Shown: positions 22,765 to 34,492, counted from the stretch's first letter. The stretch is DNA of 64,000 nucleotides from Bufo bufo (GCF_905171765.1 NC_053391.1:656241750-656305749), one strand, 5' to 3'. A program made the numbers and translations. Notes: generated by a model not told the origin, from the sequence alone.

Positions 22765-23106
22765 AATTTATGATGCTGAAATATGCGTAAATTAGGTGTA
22801 TTTCACGGGCAGATTGCGGTATAGCGGTTCGTTGCGACTTCTCCCCGCTTACGCCAGGTCTAAAAAAGTGGGCATGAAAGGGGAGCAGGCTGGCTGGTCT
22901 CATTCATCATTTTCTACTCCTGGTTTAGGCGTAGAAAATGGTCTAAATGTAAGACAGCAACGATGCTGTCTTACATTTAGGACTGGTGGAGGATCGGCTG
23001 ATGTTTTGTAGAGGCCGGCGCCTCTTCGTAACTTCGGCGAATCCACCGCCAGCTTAGGGGTTTATTAAGACCGGCGTCTAAACTTCTGGTCTAAATATGC
23101 CCCTTA
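22765..23106. repeat. Foldback MITE, TAAATT/GTCTTAC type
   Basis: The ends GGGGTAATTTATGATGC and GGTCTAAATATGCCCC are loosely complementary. A perfect central hairpin, CTAAATGTAAGACAGCA with TGCTGTCTTACATTTAG, lies at 22943-22979. Confidence 0.55.
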
Positions 23107-23385
23107 TATTCACCTTTAAAACACCTTATTACCCAAATCAATGACATTTTCAGTCCCATAGACATAAGGGTTTGATTGGCCGATCAATCTTCCATGGGAT
23201 CATTTGTGTGAACCATCGAAACAGCGCTAAACTGCCCAATCATGGAGCCAATGTAAAAATAAAAAAAATAAAATTTTTGCTTGTGTGAAGCAGAAAATGA
23301 TTGTCCGACTTCGCCATACTCTTGTATATTTAAAGGTGTCAGAACTTAAGTGGGGAGCAGTAGTATACAAAATATGAACCCACTA

Positions 23386-23722
23386 TTAAAGGGGTATTCC
23401 CATCTGGACATTTATGACATATTAATAGGACAGGCCATAACTGTCTGACAGGTGCAGGTCCCACCTCTGGGACAAGTTCCTACGTCAAGGATGGGGTCCT
23501 ACCATGAATGGAGAGGAGGCTGTCATCAGAAATTACTGCTATGGGACATCTGAAAATAGCATGAAGCAAGTGGGCATGAAAGGAGCGGATGCTGCACGTT
23601 TATGGCCACCTCTGTATTCAGCTAGTAGTAGAAAGCCAATACGCAGAGGTGGGACCCTCACCTATCAGACATTTATGGCATATTTTATCCATTTGCCATA
23701 AATGAGGGGCATACCCCTTTAA
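23386..23722. mobile_element. TTAA-type MITE
   Basis: TTAAAGGGGTATTCCCATCTG at the left and GGGGCATACCCCTTTAA at the right. TTTATGGCATATTTTATCC mirrors GACATTTATGACATATTAATA. It shares its right TTAA with the next element. Confidence 0.75.
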
Positions 23723-24134
23723 AGGGGTTTTCTCATCTTAGACAATGGGGGCATATTGCTAGGATATGCCCCCATTGTCTTATAGGTGTGGGACCCACAC
23801 CTATATCGAGAACGGAGCACTGAAAGTGAAGGAGATCGCACTGCACTGCGCATGCGCAGCCGCCCTCCATTCATTTCTATGGGGGCGCCGAAAATAGCCG
23901 AGCGCTGGCTCGGCTATTGCAGTCTGCCCCATAGAAATGAATGGGAGCATGGGCCGCGCATGTGCGGCACGCTCCTATTCACTTCTATGGGAGAGGCGGG
24001 GATTAGTGCTTGGTGGTGGACGGACCCCGGGAAATCTGGGGTCCTCCAGCAACAGCACTCCCTGCTCCGTTCTCGATATAGTGGCGGGTCCCAGCGATAT
24101 GCCCCCATTGTCTAAGATGGGAATACCCCTTTAA
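23719..24134. mobile_element. TTAA-type MITE, adjoining copy
   Basis: TTAAAGGGGTTTTCTCATC at the left and GATGGGAATACCCCTTTAA at the right. Strong internal palindromes GACAATGGGGGCATAT/ATATGCCCCCATTGTC and CATTCATTTCTATGGGGGC. Family members at 35270-36374 and, diverged, 54309-54660. Confidence 0.8.
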
Positions 24135-24543
24135 GCAATGGGTTGGCATTGTCCAAATGCTAACATTTTTTATTGATGACCTATCCTCAACATAGGTCCT
24201 CAGTATCTGATCAGTGGGTCTGACACCCAGAGCCCCCGCTGATCAGCTGTTTGAGAAAGCAATGGCAATTGCAGTAGCGCCGCAGCCTTCTCCCTGCTCA
24301 CCCAGCACAGCGCCGTACATTGTATAGTGGCTGTACTTGGTATCGCAGCTGAGCCCCGTTCACTTCCATGAGGCTGAGCTGCACCTAGGTCAACATCACA
24401 CAGCCTAGGAAAAGCTGGAGAAGGCCGTGGTGCTACCGAGACCACCGGTGCCTTCTCAAACAGCTGATCCGCCAGGGTCCCGGGTGTCGGACCTCCATCG
24501 ACCAAATAATGATGACCTATGGACACTTGGAAAACCCCTTTAA
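24135..24543. mobile_element. TTAA-type MITE, left end decayed
   Basis: GATGACCTATCCTCAACATAG near the left is mirrored by AATGATGACCTATGG. CCCCGTTCACTTCCATGAGG and CTTCTCAAACAGCTGATC place it with 6325-6685. The right end is GGAAAACCCCTTTAA. Confidence 0.65.
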
Positions 24544-24708
24544 ACGCTGGTCAACAGATCAATGATGCTTAGACACTGATGGACCAGTCTAAATTGTAAT
24601 TTTCTAATCATCACGAGAATAACCAGATATAGAAGAGGCTACAGAAAAATCCCACATCTGCATTAGTAACCAGCCACCAATACAACAGGCATACAAGAAC
24701 ATAAGTAC

Positions 24709-24826
24709 CTGGTGCCATTAGGGCTCCTGTGATTGGTTACGTAGTAATACGTGGAGGGGATGGATCCCTGAATTTGGTCAAGTGCATCTTCAAGTTTTGG
24801 AGTTGGCCTTTTATGTACAGTATAAA
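24709..24826 (-). CDS. CEP126: CEP126 exon 4
   Basis: Starts after a TTTATTTTGCAG acceptor and ends at CAG|GTACTT. It reads VYTVHKRPTPKLEDALDQIQ and then about 18 poorly conserved residues. The KRPTPKLEDAL..IQ core matches RKPVPPLEEALKQIQ in human CEP126, directly after the SQRRKA block carried by exon 3. Length is 118 bp; two leading bases complete the G left by exon 3, and AG is left over for exon 5. All phases agree. Confidence 0.88.
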
Positions 24827-25130
24827 CTGCAAAATAAAGCAACAAACACCAGAATGAATGCTGTCGTGTCCACATCTTAATTAAAGGGATCGTTCACTTT
24901 AGACATGAAAAGGCTATGTCCACCTTTTATTGTATCAATACATCTAAAATGGAAAAAAAAAAAAAGAAGAAACTTCGCAACTGGTCTTAATTTAAAAAAA
25001 AAATCCTATGGTTTTGTGTCCACAGCTACTAGGTGGGTAATGCGTCTCCATGGCAACAGACAACAAACAAATCCTGGCCCTGTAGTCATATTCCCTTCTA
25101 TCGGTCCCTCACTGTAGGCTGACTTACTGT
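24827..25130. other. Intron 3 start; partial MITE
   Basis: TTAAAGGGATCGTTCACTTT at about 24881 looks like a left MITE end, but no matching right end was found. An A-rich tract lies at 24953-25005. Confidence 0.4.
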
Positions 25131-25282
25131 GGAGGAGATTTAGCAAAACTGGTGTAAAGGAGAACTGTCCATAGCAAACAATCAGATATCACCTTTCATT
25201 TTTCAGAGCTCCTTTGGAAAATGAAAGGTGGAATCTGATTGGTTGCGATGGGCAGCTTAGCGAGTTTTGATAAATCTCCCCC
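25131..25282. mobile_element. Short foldback MITE, GATTTATC family
   Basis: GGAGATTTAGCAAAACTGG at the left and GAGTTTTGATAAATCTCCCC at the right, with CACCTTTCATTTTTCAGAGC against GGAAAATGAAAGGTG at the centre. Sister copy of 11586-11747. Confidence 0.7.
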
Positions 25283-25612
25283 TGTATGTTTACCAGGTTA
25301 GCAAGATGGACAGACAGAAGTGAGCATGACTTTAGGACCAGACAGACTACACATTGTTTGCTTGTTGTCTGTTGTCATGGAGACGCGGTTGTAGAAAACA
25401 AAGGGTAGGAAATGTTTAATCAAGACCTGCTGCAAAATTGCTTCGATTTTTCACTTTAGATGCCTATAGACGTTAAAAATAAATTGGTTGTGAAGGTGAA
25501 AGTGGCCTTTATCGATGCAGGGGGTTCGGACACTTGTATCTGGAAAACAGAGCTCTCATCGATCTAAAGATATATTAGGAAATATAGCCACATTTTTGAT
25601 GGCTGCATAGTT

Positions 25613-26118
25613 TACAGGTGGCTGCATAGTTTACAGGGGGCTGCATAGTTTACAGGGGGCTGCATAGTTTACAGGGGGCTGCATAGTTTACAGGGGGCTG
25701 CATAGATTACAGGGGGCTGCATAGTTTACAGGGGGCTGCATAGTTTACAGGGGGCTGCATAGTTTACAGGGGGCTGCATAGTTTACAGGTGGCTGCATAG
25801 TTTACAGGTGGCTGCATAGTTTACAGGTGGCTGCATAGATTACAGGTGGCTGCATAGTTTACAGGTGGCTGCATAGATTACAGGGGGCTGCATAGTTTAC
25901 AGGTGGCTGCATAGTTTACAGGGGGCTGCATAGTTTACAGGGGGCTGCATAGTTTACAGGGGGCTGCATAGTTTACAGGGGGCTGCATAGTTTACAGGGG
26001 GCTGCATAGTTTACAGGGGGCTGCATAGTTTACGGATGGCTGCATAGTTTACGGATGGCTGCATAGTTTACGGATGGCTGCATAGTTTACGGATGGCTGC
26101 ATAGTTTACAGATGGCTG
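25613..26118. repeat. Minisatellite, 19-bp unit
   Basis: About 26 tandem copies of GGGGGCTGCATAGTTTACA. Variants cluster in blocks: GGTGG in the middle, GGATGG at the right end, and scattered AGATTACA. It grows out of an apparently unique GATGGCTGCATAGTTTACAG at 25599. It lies in CEP126 intron 3. Confidence 0.95.
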
Positions 26119-26256
26119 CGGCCAGCGAATGGGGTCTTCACCTATCAAGGAAGAGAATTTCAAATCCAAAGCTATTAGTAAGCTAATGTAATACTATTAA
26201 CAGGACCATAGGACGAGGCCAATACGAGACAACTAAATTACGGCTCTACCCCTTTA

Positions 26257-26557
26257 GGGCTCATGCACACGACCGTATGTATTTTGAGGACCACAAAAAA
26301 CACGGATCCGCAAAAAGTCAGTTTTCATTCCGTATTTTGTGGAACGGAACAGCTGGCCCCTAATAGAACAGTCCTATCCTCGTCTGTAATGCGGACAATA
26401 ATAGGACAAGTTCTATTTTTTTGCGGAACGGACATACGGAAAGCCCACATTTTTTTTGCAGACCCATTAAAAAGGAATGGTTCGGCATACGGTCCGCAAA
26501 AAAAAAAAAAAAACACAGTACGGACACAAGAAAATACGTTCGTGTGCATGAGCCCTT
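26257..26557. mobile_element. Foldback MITE, CACACGACCGTA family
   Basis: AGGGCTCATGCACACGACCG and CGTTCGTGTGCATGAGCCCT are complementary ends. The interior has GGACAATAATAGGACAAGTT and several TTTGCGGA palindromes. One of the best-preserved copies. Confidence 0.8.
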
Positions 26558-26735
26558 AAAATGACAAAATGTTCGCATGACCTAATAATAAATAAATAAT
26601 TAGTAATAGTAATCTTCCCACAGCAGCGTGTACTTATCGGAGGTCAGAAAATCCTTGCCATTGTCAATTAGTATCCAATAGCCGGGTGTCCCCGGATCAT
26701 TATTCCCCTTCCAGGTCTACAAAGTAGTCACTGAC

Positions 26736-26881
26736 CAGCTCTGCGGCGTTGCGATGGGGGGAGGTGAGCCCGCTGAAATTTTTCTGTCGCCTCCTGAAGC
26801 TTTAGCTTTCTCTGCTGAAGAACTTCTTCCCGGAACTTCTGCTCCCTTTGTTCCTCTTCTCTTTGTTTTTCCTCAAGCGCT
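26736..26881 (-). CDS. CEP126: CEP126 exon 3 (coiled coil)
   Basis: After a TTTTATTAG acceptor it encodes a Glu/Gln/Arg-rich helix beginning ALEEKQREEEQREQKF and ending EKFQRAHLPPSQRRRA. This is the most conserved N-terminal block of CEP126: human reads EKFQRAHVPLSQRRKA. Exon 2 leaves AA and this exon supplies A, giving Lys. It ends with one base (G) before a GTCAGT donor. Length is 146 bp. The helix is a predicted coiled coil fitting the centrosome and pericentriolar-satellite role known for the family. The identity is very secure; the borders rest on phase and consensus sites. Confidence 0.93.
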
Positions 26882-26902
26882 CTAATAAAAGAAAACCACA
26901 AA

Positions 26903-26929
26903 ACATAAAAATATATATATATATATATA
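26903..26929. repeat. (TA)n microsatellite
   Basis: About 13 TA units in intron 2, close to the acceptor of exon 3, followed by an A-run at 26948-26962. Confidence 0.9.
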
Positions 26930-26962
26930 TAGAAAAAAGCTAATAATAAAAAAAAAAAAAAA

Positions 26963-28204
26963 GCTAAATTATCATCTGTAAAAATAAATCCGAAGCAGCC
27001 GGTGACAAATGCACAGACCTGACGGTAACATGTAACATCACACCAGGAGATTCATTCGGAGGGAAGCTGTCCCGGCTCGTACAGGACTATAAAATATGCG
27101 GTTCACACCCTGCTAACAGCTCACCCTGCCATAAATAGCTTGTAAAGTAAAAAAAAAAAGCCTTACATAAAAACGTGGCGTCGATGGACTACGGCGATGT
27201 CTCAGGGCTGACATTCCACTGCGCCAGCAGAGTGACAGGTGGGGAGGGTTGTGCTGTATGGCGACTGTCACAAACGGAAAGAAAAGACTAAAAACACACA
27301 TAAACCTTACCTCATGTCCTCCTTGAAACTGAAATGCGTCGGGGTAAGAGCGCAGCAGTGCCGTGCAGAGGATAATTATCACCTGGTACAGTACACACTG
27401 TCACCACGCAGACACGTGGACATCATAGGCATAGCGCAGCTGGGCAGGTGCCAGGGCAGGTGTGATTTTATAGAAGCCATTTCCGACCTGGTGTCAGTTG
27501 TCATATAATCCTGACAAACTGTTCCAGGGATCAGAAACAACCTTCCTTCAGGCATCGTGCTGTTCCTGATTCACTGGTAACTCTTCTTTAAACCAGTGCA
27601 AACTAGGAGCACCCCACAAGACCTGCCATTTTGGAGATGCTGTGGCCCAGTCACCCAGCCCAATGTGGCCCTAGGGTCCTTACAGTGGCCCATGTTTCCT
27701 GCTTCAAGAACTGGTGATTCGTTCCCATCTGCGGCACGGCTGATCCGGCACCAATGCTGGCTGTTGGCCGGACAAAAACACTTGCACATAACAGTTTGTC
27801 TGGCCAAAATCTGGCATTTATGCTGGACAGCAGCCTGATCACCGCTGGACCCCGTTATACTCAATGAGGTCCGGCAGAGAACTGTACAATGCGGCAATGC
27901 TTTTTTTCTATATGTTTAAGTGCAAAAAAAAAAGTTAACAAAGGTGAACACTGCCTTTAAATTCTAGGCAGGCAAGGCCAAGCTATCTTTCAATATACAT
28001 TAGGCTGCCTTCACAAAAGCATGTCTCATCAATATTAGATTTGAGTTTTTTTGCTGTCTGTAATATGGAATAATAATAATAATAATAATAATATCGGGTT
28101 AAACACAGTCATATAAAACAGGTCCATTTTAAAAATGCAGCAGATGTTAAATGTACCTTTCTTTTGGATGGGGAATGCCCATTCAAGTCCGTGGAGAGTG
28201 TTTA
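26963..28204. other. Intron 2, mostly unassigned
   Basis: No coding exon is supported. (AAT)n lies at 28066-28092 and short A-runs occur at 27148 and 27926. A GTAAGG donor-like site at about 27311 (minus strand) follows an open stretch but has no family support. Confidence 0.45.
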
Positions 28205-28225
28205 AAATAACAGATACCTCTGTAT

Positions 28226-29065
28226 ACTACGCTGAGTATATATTGTACATACTGAGACTGTGCTGAGTATATACATAATGGTACTGCACTGAGTATATGC
28301 ATACCGATACTGTGCTGAATATATACATACCGGTACTGTGCTGAGTATATACATGCTGGTACTGTGCTGAGTATATACATGCTGGTACTGTGCTGAGTAT
28401 ATACTGTACACACTAGTACTGTGCTGAGTATATACACACCAGTACTGTGCTGAGTATATACATGCCGGCACTGTGCTGAGTATATACATACCGATACTGT
28501 GCTGAGTATATACATGCCGGCACTGTGCTGAGTATATACATACCGATACTGTGCTGAGTATATACATGCCGGTACTGTGCTGAGTATATACATACCGGTA
28601 CTGTGCTGACTATATACTGTACACACTAGTATTGCACTGAGTATATACATACCGGTACTGTGCTGAATATATACTATACACACTGGTACTGTGGTGAGTA
28701 TATAGATACCGGTACTGTGGTGAGTATATACATGCCGGTACTGTGGTGAGTATATACATGCCGGTACTGTGCTGAGTATATACATACCGGTACTGTGCTG
28801 AGTATATAGATACCGGTACTGTGCTGAGTATATAGATACCGGTACTGTACTGAGCATATACTGTACACACTAGTACTGTGCTGAGTATATACATACCGGT
28901 ACTGTGCTGAGTATATAGATACCGGTACTGCGCTGAGTATATACATACCGGTACTGTGCTGAGTATATAGATACCGGTACTGCGCTGAGTATATACATAC
29001 CGGTACTGTGCTGAGTATATAGATACCGGTACTGCGCTGAGTACAAACATATTGGTACTGTGTTG
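28226..29065. repeat. Minisatellite, 26-bp unit
   Basis: About 32 copies of ACTGTGCTGAGTATATACAT + ACCGGT. Alternation of TACATACC, TAGATACC and TACATGCC variants gives a partial higher-order pattern, most clearly at 28880-29040, where two variants alternate with a 52-bp period. Open frames across it are simple products of a stop-free unit. Confidence 0.95.
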
Positions 29066-29314
29066 GTGCATGCATCAAGCACTCCGCCTTGGACGTTCAG
29101 CAGGTAGACCGAGCACATACTGTGCGTGAATTATCATCACATTCCTCAGGTGACACCACAATTAACATTCCTCCGAATAATTCCACGTAATAATCTGCGT
29201 TATGTTACAGGAGAAGCTCTGACTCATTGTAATGAACGCTCACTTCTCACTGCTCAGCCATTTTCCTAGATGTGCGGCTCCAACGCCTCAATAGGGTAGT
29301 TTCATCACCAACAT

Positions 29315-30038
29315 TAGGGAGCGACCGATTATCGGAAGTAGCGATATACCGATAATGCGTATAAAGCGAATACTAGTGAGCGCTTCCATTATAGAAGCGC
29401 ACACTAGTATGCATCGGGGGCCGGGAGCGGGGAAGAAGCGCAGCAAGCGCTTCCGATACTCACCCTCCGTGATCTTCTTTGATGGGGCCCGCGCTCCACT
29501 GTCCTGACCCCGTACAGTGTCAGACCGTAGTGCGCGCACTATGACCTGTGTGCAGCGCGGGCCGGAGAAGACAGGGGAGCGAGACGCCGGACCTGGAGAT
29601 GAAGAGGAGCCGCGGCGCAGTATTTTTTTTTTATTATATTCATCTGAGGTCTGATCTAAGGTCTGATAGGGGTTAATAAAAGGTCTGATCTGAGGTCCGA
29701 TAGGGGTTAATAAAGGTCTGATAGGCGTTAATAAAGCGCTGATCTCAGGTAGGATAGGGGTTAATAAAGTCAGTGAGGAGGGGGGGGGGGATGGTGTGGA
29801 AATTGGCATTTGGCACTAGTATATTATAAATGTAAATTATAAATTGACTACCAACTAAGGGCTTTATTAATTTATAATATACTAGTGCCAAATCTAAATT
29901 TCCACCACTTCAGTGACTACCAACTAATATAATATATATTATGAGATATAAAATATCGGTATAAATTATCGGCTATCGGCCTGAACGTTCACAGATTATC
30001 GGTATCGGTTCTAAAAAATCAATATCGGTCAATCCCTA
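29315..30038. mobile_element. hAT-type non-autonomous element with 8-bp TSD
   Basis: Flanked by the 8-bp direct repeat ACCAACAT (29307-29314 and 30039-30046). Ends TAGGGAGCGACCGATTATCG and, reverse-complemented, TAGGGATTGACCGATATTGA. An 8-bp duplication with TAGGG ends fits hAT. The interior has (GGTCTGATAGGGGTTAATAA) short repeats, a G-run and an inverted TAGTATATTATAAA pair. No transposase. Confidence 0.88.
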
Positions 30039-30303
30039 ACCAACATTACTTCTAATATGCTTCCTTATGGCCACACGATCTTTTTTCTTGAATATAACTT
30101 TTTGAATATATGTCTATTACTAGCCTTTTGGCTAGGTGGCCAATGGAACCATCCTCCCCTGGTCTCTAATCCCCGGCAATCAGGAAGCCACATCTGGCCA
30201 TGCCTACTGGCTCAGTGTCCACGCTGCCACTGACTGACCCTGGCCTCGCTCTTGACCATGGCATGAAGCTGCAAGTTTTACACTATTACCAAAAACCCAG
30301 GGT

Positions 30304-30530
30304 CTAAGGCCATGTTCACATCACCGCTATACATTTCAATTGTCCTGCTCCGTTAGAAGAGCAGAACAACGAAAATAATGGAAGTGCCGATGACTATAAT
30401 GGGGTATGTTCAGATGCCCACTTTTTTGGCATGCAAGACTTTATTGTCTGCTCTTTTTGGCAGAATCTGCGATGAAGGCCCAGACCAGAGCCTCCAACGC
30501 AGATGTGAACACACCCTAAATCAAGTTAAA
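30304..30530. repeat. Foldback MITE, GTTCACATCTGCG family
   Basis: AAGGCCATGTTCACATCACCG pairs with CGCAGATGTGAACACACCCT. Similar to 8281-8500. Confidence 0.55.
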
Positions 30531-31590
30531 AGGTTTTTGCCCCTAAAGACATTACGCTATATCTACAGGCCCACCTACTGGGAGACCCTTGTTCCACCAG
30601 GCAAGGTGGCACTAGGCTGAAGGAGACCCCCACCTATCAGTCAGTCTTGTTTTCATTGGTTATAGAGGCAGCCACAACTCGATGGAGCTCCAGAACCATG
30701 GACTAAGTGCGTGCTTTTGCCAATATTTGGGTGGCTGTCAGCACGGGGGGCAGGGTCCAAACTGTCTTTTCTGTTGGCTAAATCAATGACTAAAGAGCTT
30801 AGCCCTTAGGATTTGGACAAAAGGGTAGCGGAATAGGCAAAGTGGTATCTCCCAAAAGGGAGAACCATCTCACCAGAGCCACCTTTTGGAAGTGGCTCTA
30901 TGAGTCAAGATCTGACTTTCCAACAAGCATTGGGACATGACAAGGGTACATAACCAGGCCAGATATCCCTCTGTAGACAGCTGTTTCAGGGTACCTGCCC
31001 CTCATCACTACAGAGTAGGATTCTGGCTTGCTGGGTGCAATGCCTTGAAAACGGTTTAGGCAGGGTACTGAATCTCCTTAAAGAGACCAGTCCTGTATGG
31101 AGACTTAACGGAAGCACTCCATGGTATGGAGACTTTTTGGCAGTGCTTCATTGGAAACAAATAAGCTAAGAGGTATCTCCCAAGAAAGAGAACCAAGGGA
31201 TGGCACTGAGCCAGCCAGAATCCTACTCCGGCACAGCTGTCTATGGATGGATATCTGGCTTGGCTATTGTCCCCAAGGCTTGTTGGAAAGTCGGTTCTTG
31301 ACTCATAAGGAGCCACTTTCAAGAGGTGGTGGTGCTGGGGAGAGGATTCTCTTCCTTGGGAGGTATCTCTTTGCATATTCATTTTCCATGAAGCACTGCC
31401 AAAAAGTCTCTATACCATAGAGTACTTCCAGTAAGTCTCCAAACAGGTCTGGCCTCTGTAAGGAGATTCGGAACCCTGCCTGAGCTGGTAAAGGGTAAAA
31501 AGAATGCCTCTCATGTAGTCGACAGCGTCTCTTCCCTTTGAGGGTTTTCTCCTTTGCTACAGCCAAAAAAAAATATGTTGATACTGGCAT
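30531..31590. repeat. Rearranged repeat with inverted blocks
   Basis: Blocks such as GGAGACTTTTTGGCAGTGCT (31128) recur inverted as GAAGCACTGCCAAAAAGTCTC (31390), and AGGTATCTCCCAAGAAAGAG recurs near 30845 and 31360. At least three overlapping copies of an unidentified repeat are scrambled here. No intact ORF of a known family. Confidence 0.55.
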
Positions 31591-32231
31591 GTGGAGAATG
31601 GGTATAAAAAGAGATGGAATCTGACTGGAGTTGCTACCCCTCTAATTACTTCTTCCAGCAAGGTTGACGGCAGCTTACAGCTCTCCAGCTGTTGCGATGC
31701 TTCAATTTCCGAAGATGTGAATTCTCACAGCATGCTGGGAGTTGTAGTTTCATAACAGCTAGACATTTACAGATGGCCGTAAACTGCCACCCCGATGGCG
31801 GACATACCGACCAAGGATCATGCAATGGTTACTGCTGCTTGGTAACCGAGTCAATAATAAGTTATATAATATCCGTGCTTCCTATTGTTAGACATTCAAT
31901 AAGATTTTCATTAGGACAATGAGTAATGCCAATAAGTGACAGAACAAGCTGCACACTATGTACATAGCTAATAAGGAGTGGTGAGAACAAACCATTGTGA
32001 CTCAGTAAAAGTGGTGAAGAAAATATTTCTCCTGCAATTAGATCTCTATAATTGGGTTCCCTGCAGGACTTCTTTCTGACGATGACCTGGCCGCCTCCAG
32101 CGATCGTTCCATAAACCCAACAGCCTCAGGCAGAGATCTCTACTGAAGTGAATGGCAGAAATCCAGCAATTGCCTATATTTCATTAGCCGATAACCGAGT
32201 CTTAAATAATAAATCCAATTTCAGCAAAATA
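31591..32231. other. No feature recognised
   Basis: Intron 2. TCACAGCATGCTGGGAGTTGTAG at 31726 is a widespread vertebrate repeat motif; nothing else is identified. Confidence 0.4.
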
Positions 32232-33335
32232 TAAGACCCTTAAAAACAAAATAATTTATTATAACTGGTTAAAAAACACCTAGTCCCCTCTAAATATAAT
32301 GTAAGTGATGATGAGTGATCGGTTCATCACACAATAGTACAATATAACTAATACGCAGGTCCCTGCTCAAAGATACACGACTACATGTAACAACACACAG
32401 ACAGATACGATATCACTGTAGGGTGGGGAGAGCTTTGCCTAAAGATCACCCTACGGTATATCTCAGCCCAGAGACGCCCCCTTGTGGTGGGGACTCTCTG
32501 TCCTCGTACCTGGGCTATATCACCCTAAGTGGCCCTCAACGGGTCCTAGCACCCCGACGTGTTTCCCCCCAAACACTGGGTTCCTCAGGGGGTCAGTGTA
32601 ATGGGTGGACCACTACTAGATGCTTGTAGGTAACCAATAAATACATGGACATGTACTGTATATATATGTGTAGACAAAACTCCTACAGAGTTGCTGCCTA
32701 TACTGGGAGCGGGCAAATCACCTCTACGAGACTGAGCGGGTTCTTATGTGCCCCACAATAAAAGAGTACCAGTCTTATTTGAAGACTCCACCAAGCGGGC
32801 ATGGCTTGACAGGTACATGGGTATACACCTATCGCCTGTTGCTGTATTTATTAAGAAGTTTTGTCTACACATATATATACGTTTGACTATCTGTTTTCCT
32901 TTGTGACTTACATGTCCATGTATTTATTGGTTACCTACAAGCATCTAGTAGTGGTCCACCCATTACACTGACCCCCTGAGGAACCCAGTGTTTGGGGGAA
33001 ACACGTCGGGGTGCTAGGACCCGTTGAGGGCCAGTTAGGGTGATATAGCCCAGGTACGAGGACAGAAAGTCCCCACCACAAGGGGTCGTCTCTGGGCTGA
33101 GATATACCGTAGGGTGATCTTTATGGAAAGGTCTCCCCACCCTACAGTGATATCGTATCTGTCTGTGTGTTGTTACATGTAGTCTTGTATCTTTGAGCAG
33201 GGACCTGCGTATTAGTTATATTGTACTATTCTGTGATGAACCGATCACTCATCATCACTTGCATTATATTTAGAGGGGACTAGGTGTTTTTAACCAGTTA
33301 TAATACAGTATTTTGTTTTTAAGGGTCTTGTAATT
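32232..33335. mobile_element. Large palindromic element, ~420-bp arms
   Basis: Arms 32232-32650 and 32910-33335 are near-perfect complements over some 420 bp (ACCCTTAAAAACAAAATA against TATTTTGTTTTTAAGGGT at the tips), around a 260-bp centre. Both arms carry the GAAACACGTCGGGG hinge motif. No transposase; probably a foldback DNA transposon. Confidence 0.8.
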
Positions 33336-33696
33336 TGCTGGAATTGAAGTGAATGACAGCGGCGACTTCCTCAACCGCACAATTACCCCAGCCCCGGAAT
33401 AATGCAGGCTCCGTCATGTGAACGCACACGCTGCGCGTAATGTTCTCTTACACCGTGAATCACCTGTATCCTAGCAGTCTGGTCGACGTCTAAATAAAGA
33501 CAATCCAGCCGGGTGTCACCTTTGTGAATATGACAGATGAAATCTCGCATAGTCCTCCTGTCATCCAGGTAGAGTCATGATGCTACATGCACGGCACAGA
33601 CCATCATAAAGGCGGCTTCACAAGGAGGATTGCTTGTTTTCTCATCACGGATTTTGGTGCGTTTTCACAAGGGTCAATATCTGTATTCCTGATGGC

Positions 33697-34492
33697 TTAA
33701 AGGGAACCTGTCACCTCCAAAAGTGATATAAGACTGCCAGCATTACCTTATAGCAGCCCCCAGTCTGTTATTGATCATGTGTATGAGCCAGAAATTCGTC
33801 AATCCATACTTGTGAAAAACGCTTTTTTAATCTCCCTGAGCGCTCCGATTCCTGTGAGCTTGAAGTCAGGGGGGCAGCGGCAATGCCCGCCTCTTACCCG
33901 TCCCCTCCTGACTATGATTTACATATTTACCATTCCTTGGGATCGTGCCAGTCTGGCACCTGCGAGTTGCGCCGCTTGTGACTGCACGATCCCGTCTCGG
34001 GCTCCCGCAGTCAGCGGGGCATAATTTTGTAACTGCGCATGCACCGGCCGGCTCGATTCGGCGTGCGCACTTGCGCCGGCAATAATCAGCGTGCGCGAGT
34101 TATATTCACAGTGCAAGCCGGCTGGCCCATGCGCAGTTACAAAATTATGCCCCGCTGACTGCGGGAGCCCGAGACGGGATCGTGCAGTCACAAGCGGCGC
34201 ACCGCGCAGGCGCCAGACTGGCACGATCCCAAGGAATGGTAAATATGTAAATCATAGTCAGGAGGGGACGGGTAAGAGGCCGGCAATGCTTGACTTGAAG
34301 CAAGGAAGCCGCTGCCCCCCTGACTTCAAGCTCACAGGAATCGGAGCGCTCAGGGAGATTAAAAAAGCGTTTTTCACAAGTATGGATTGACGGATTTCTG
34401 TCTCACACACATGATCAATAACAGACTGGGGGCTGCTATAAGGTAATGCTGGCAGGTTCATATCACTTTTGGAGGTGACAGGTTCCCTTTAA
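33697..34492. mobile_element. Large foldback MITE, TTAAAGGGAACCTGTCACC
   Basis: 796 bp, TTAA at both ends, with almost complete self-complementarity: TTAAAGGGAACCTGTCACCT against AGGTGACAGGTTCCCTTTAA, and a centre near 34090 (GCATGCACCGGCCGGC). Would fold into a hairpin of nearly 400 bp. Same terminal family as 50324-50953. Confidence 0.9.

Noticed and set aside
27113..27382. Minus-strand frame ending at a GTAAGG donor within intron 2
   Set aside because: Not in the CEP126 sequence between exons 2 and 3, whose phases already join; no acceptor or conservation is visible.
28183..29118. Several long minus-strand ORFs with YTQHSTGMYILSTV repeats
   Set aside because: Products of the stop-free 26-bp tandem unit, not a protein family.
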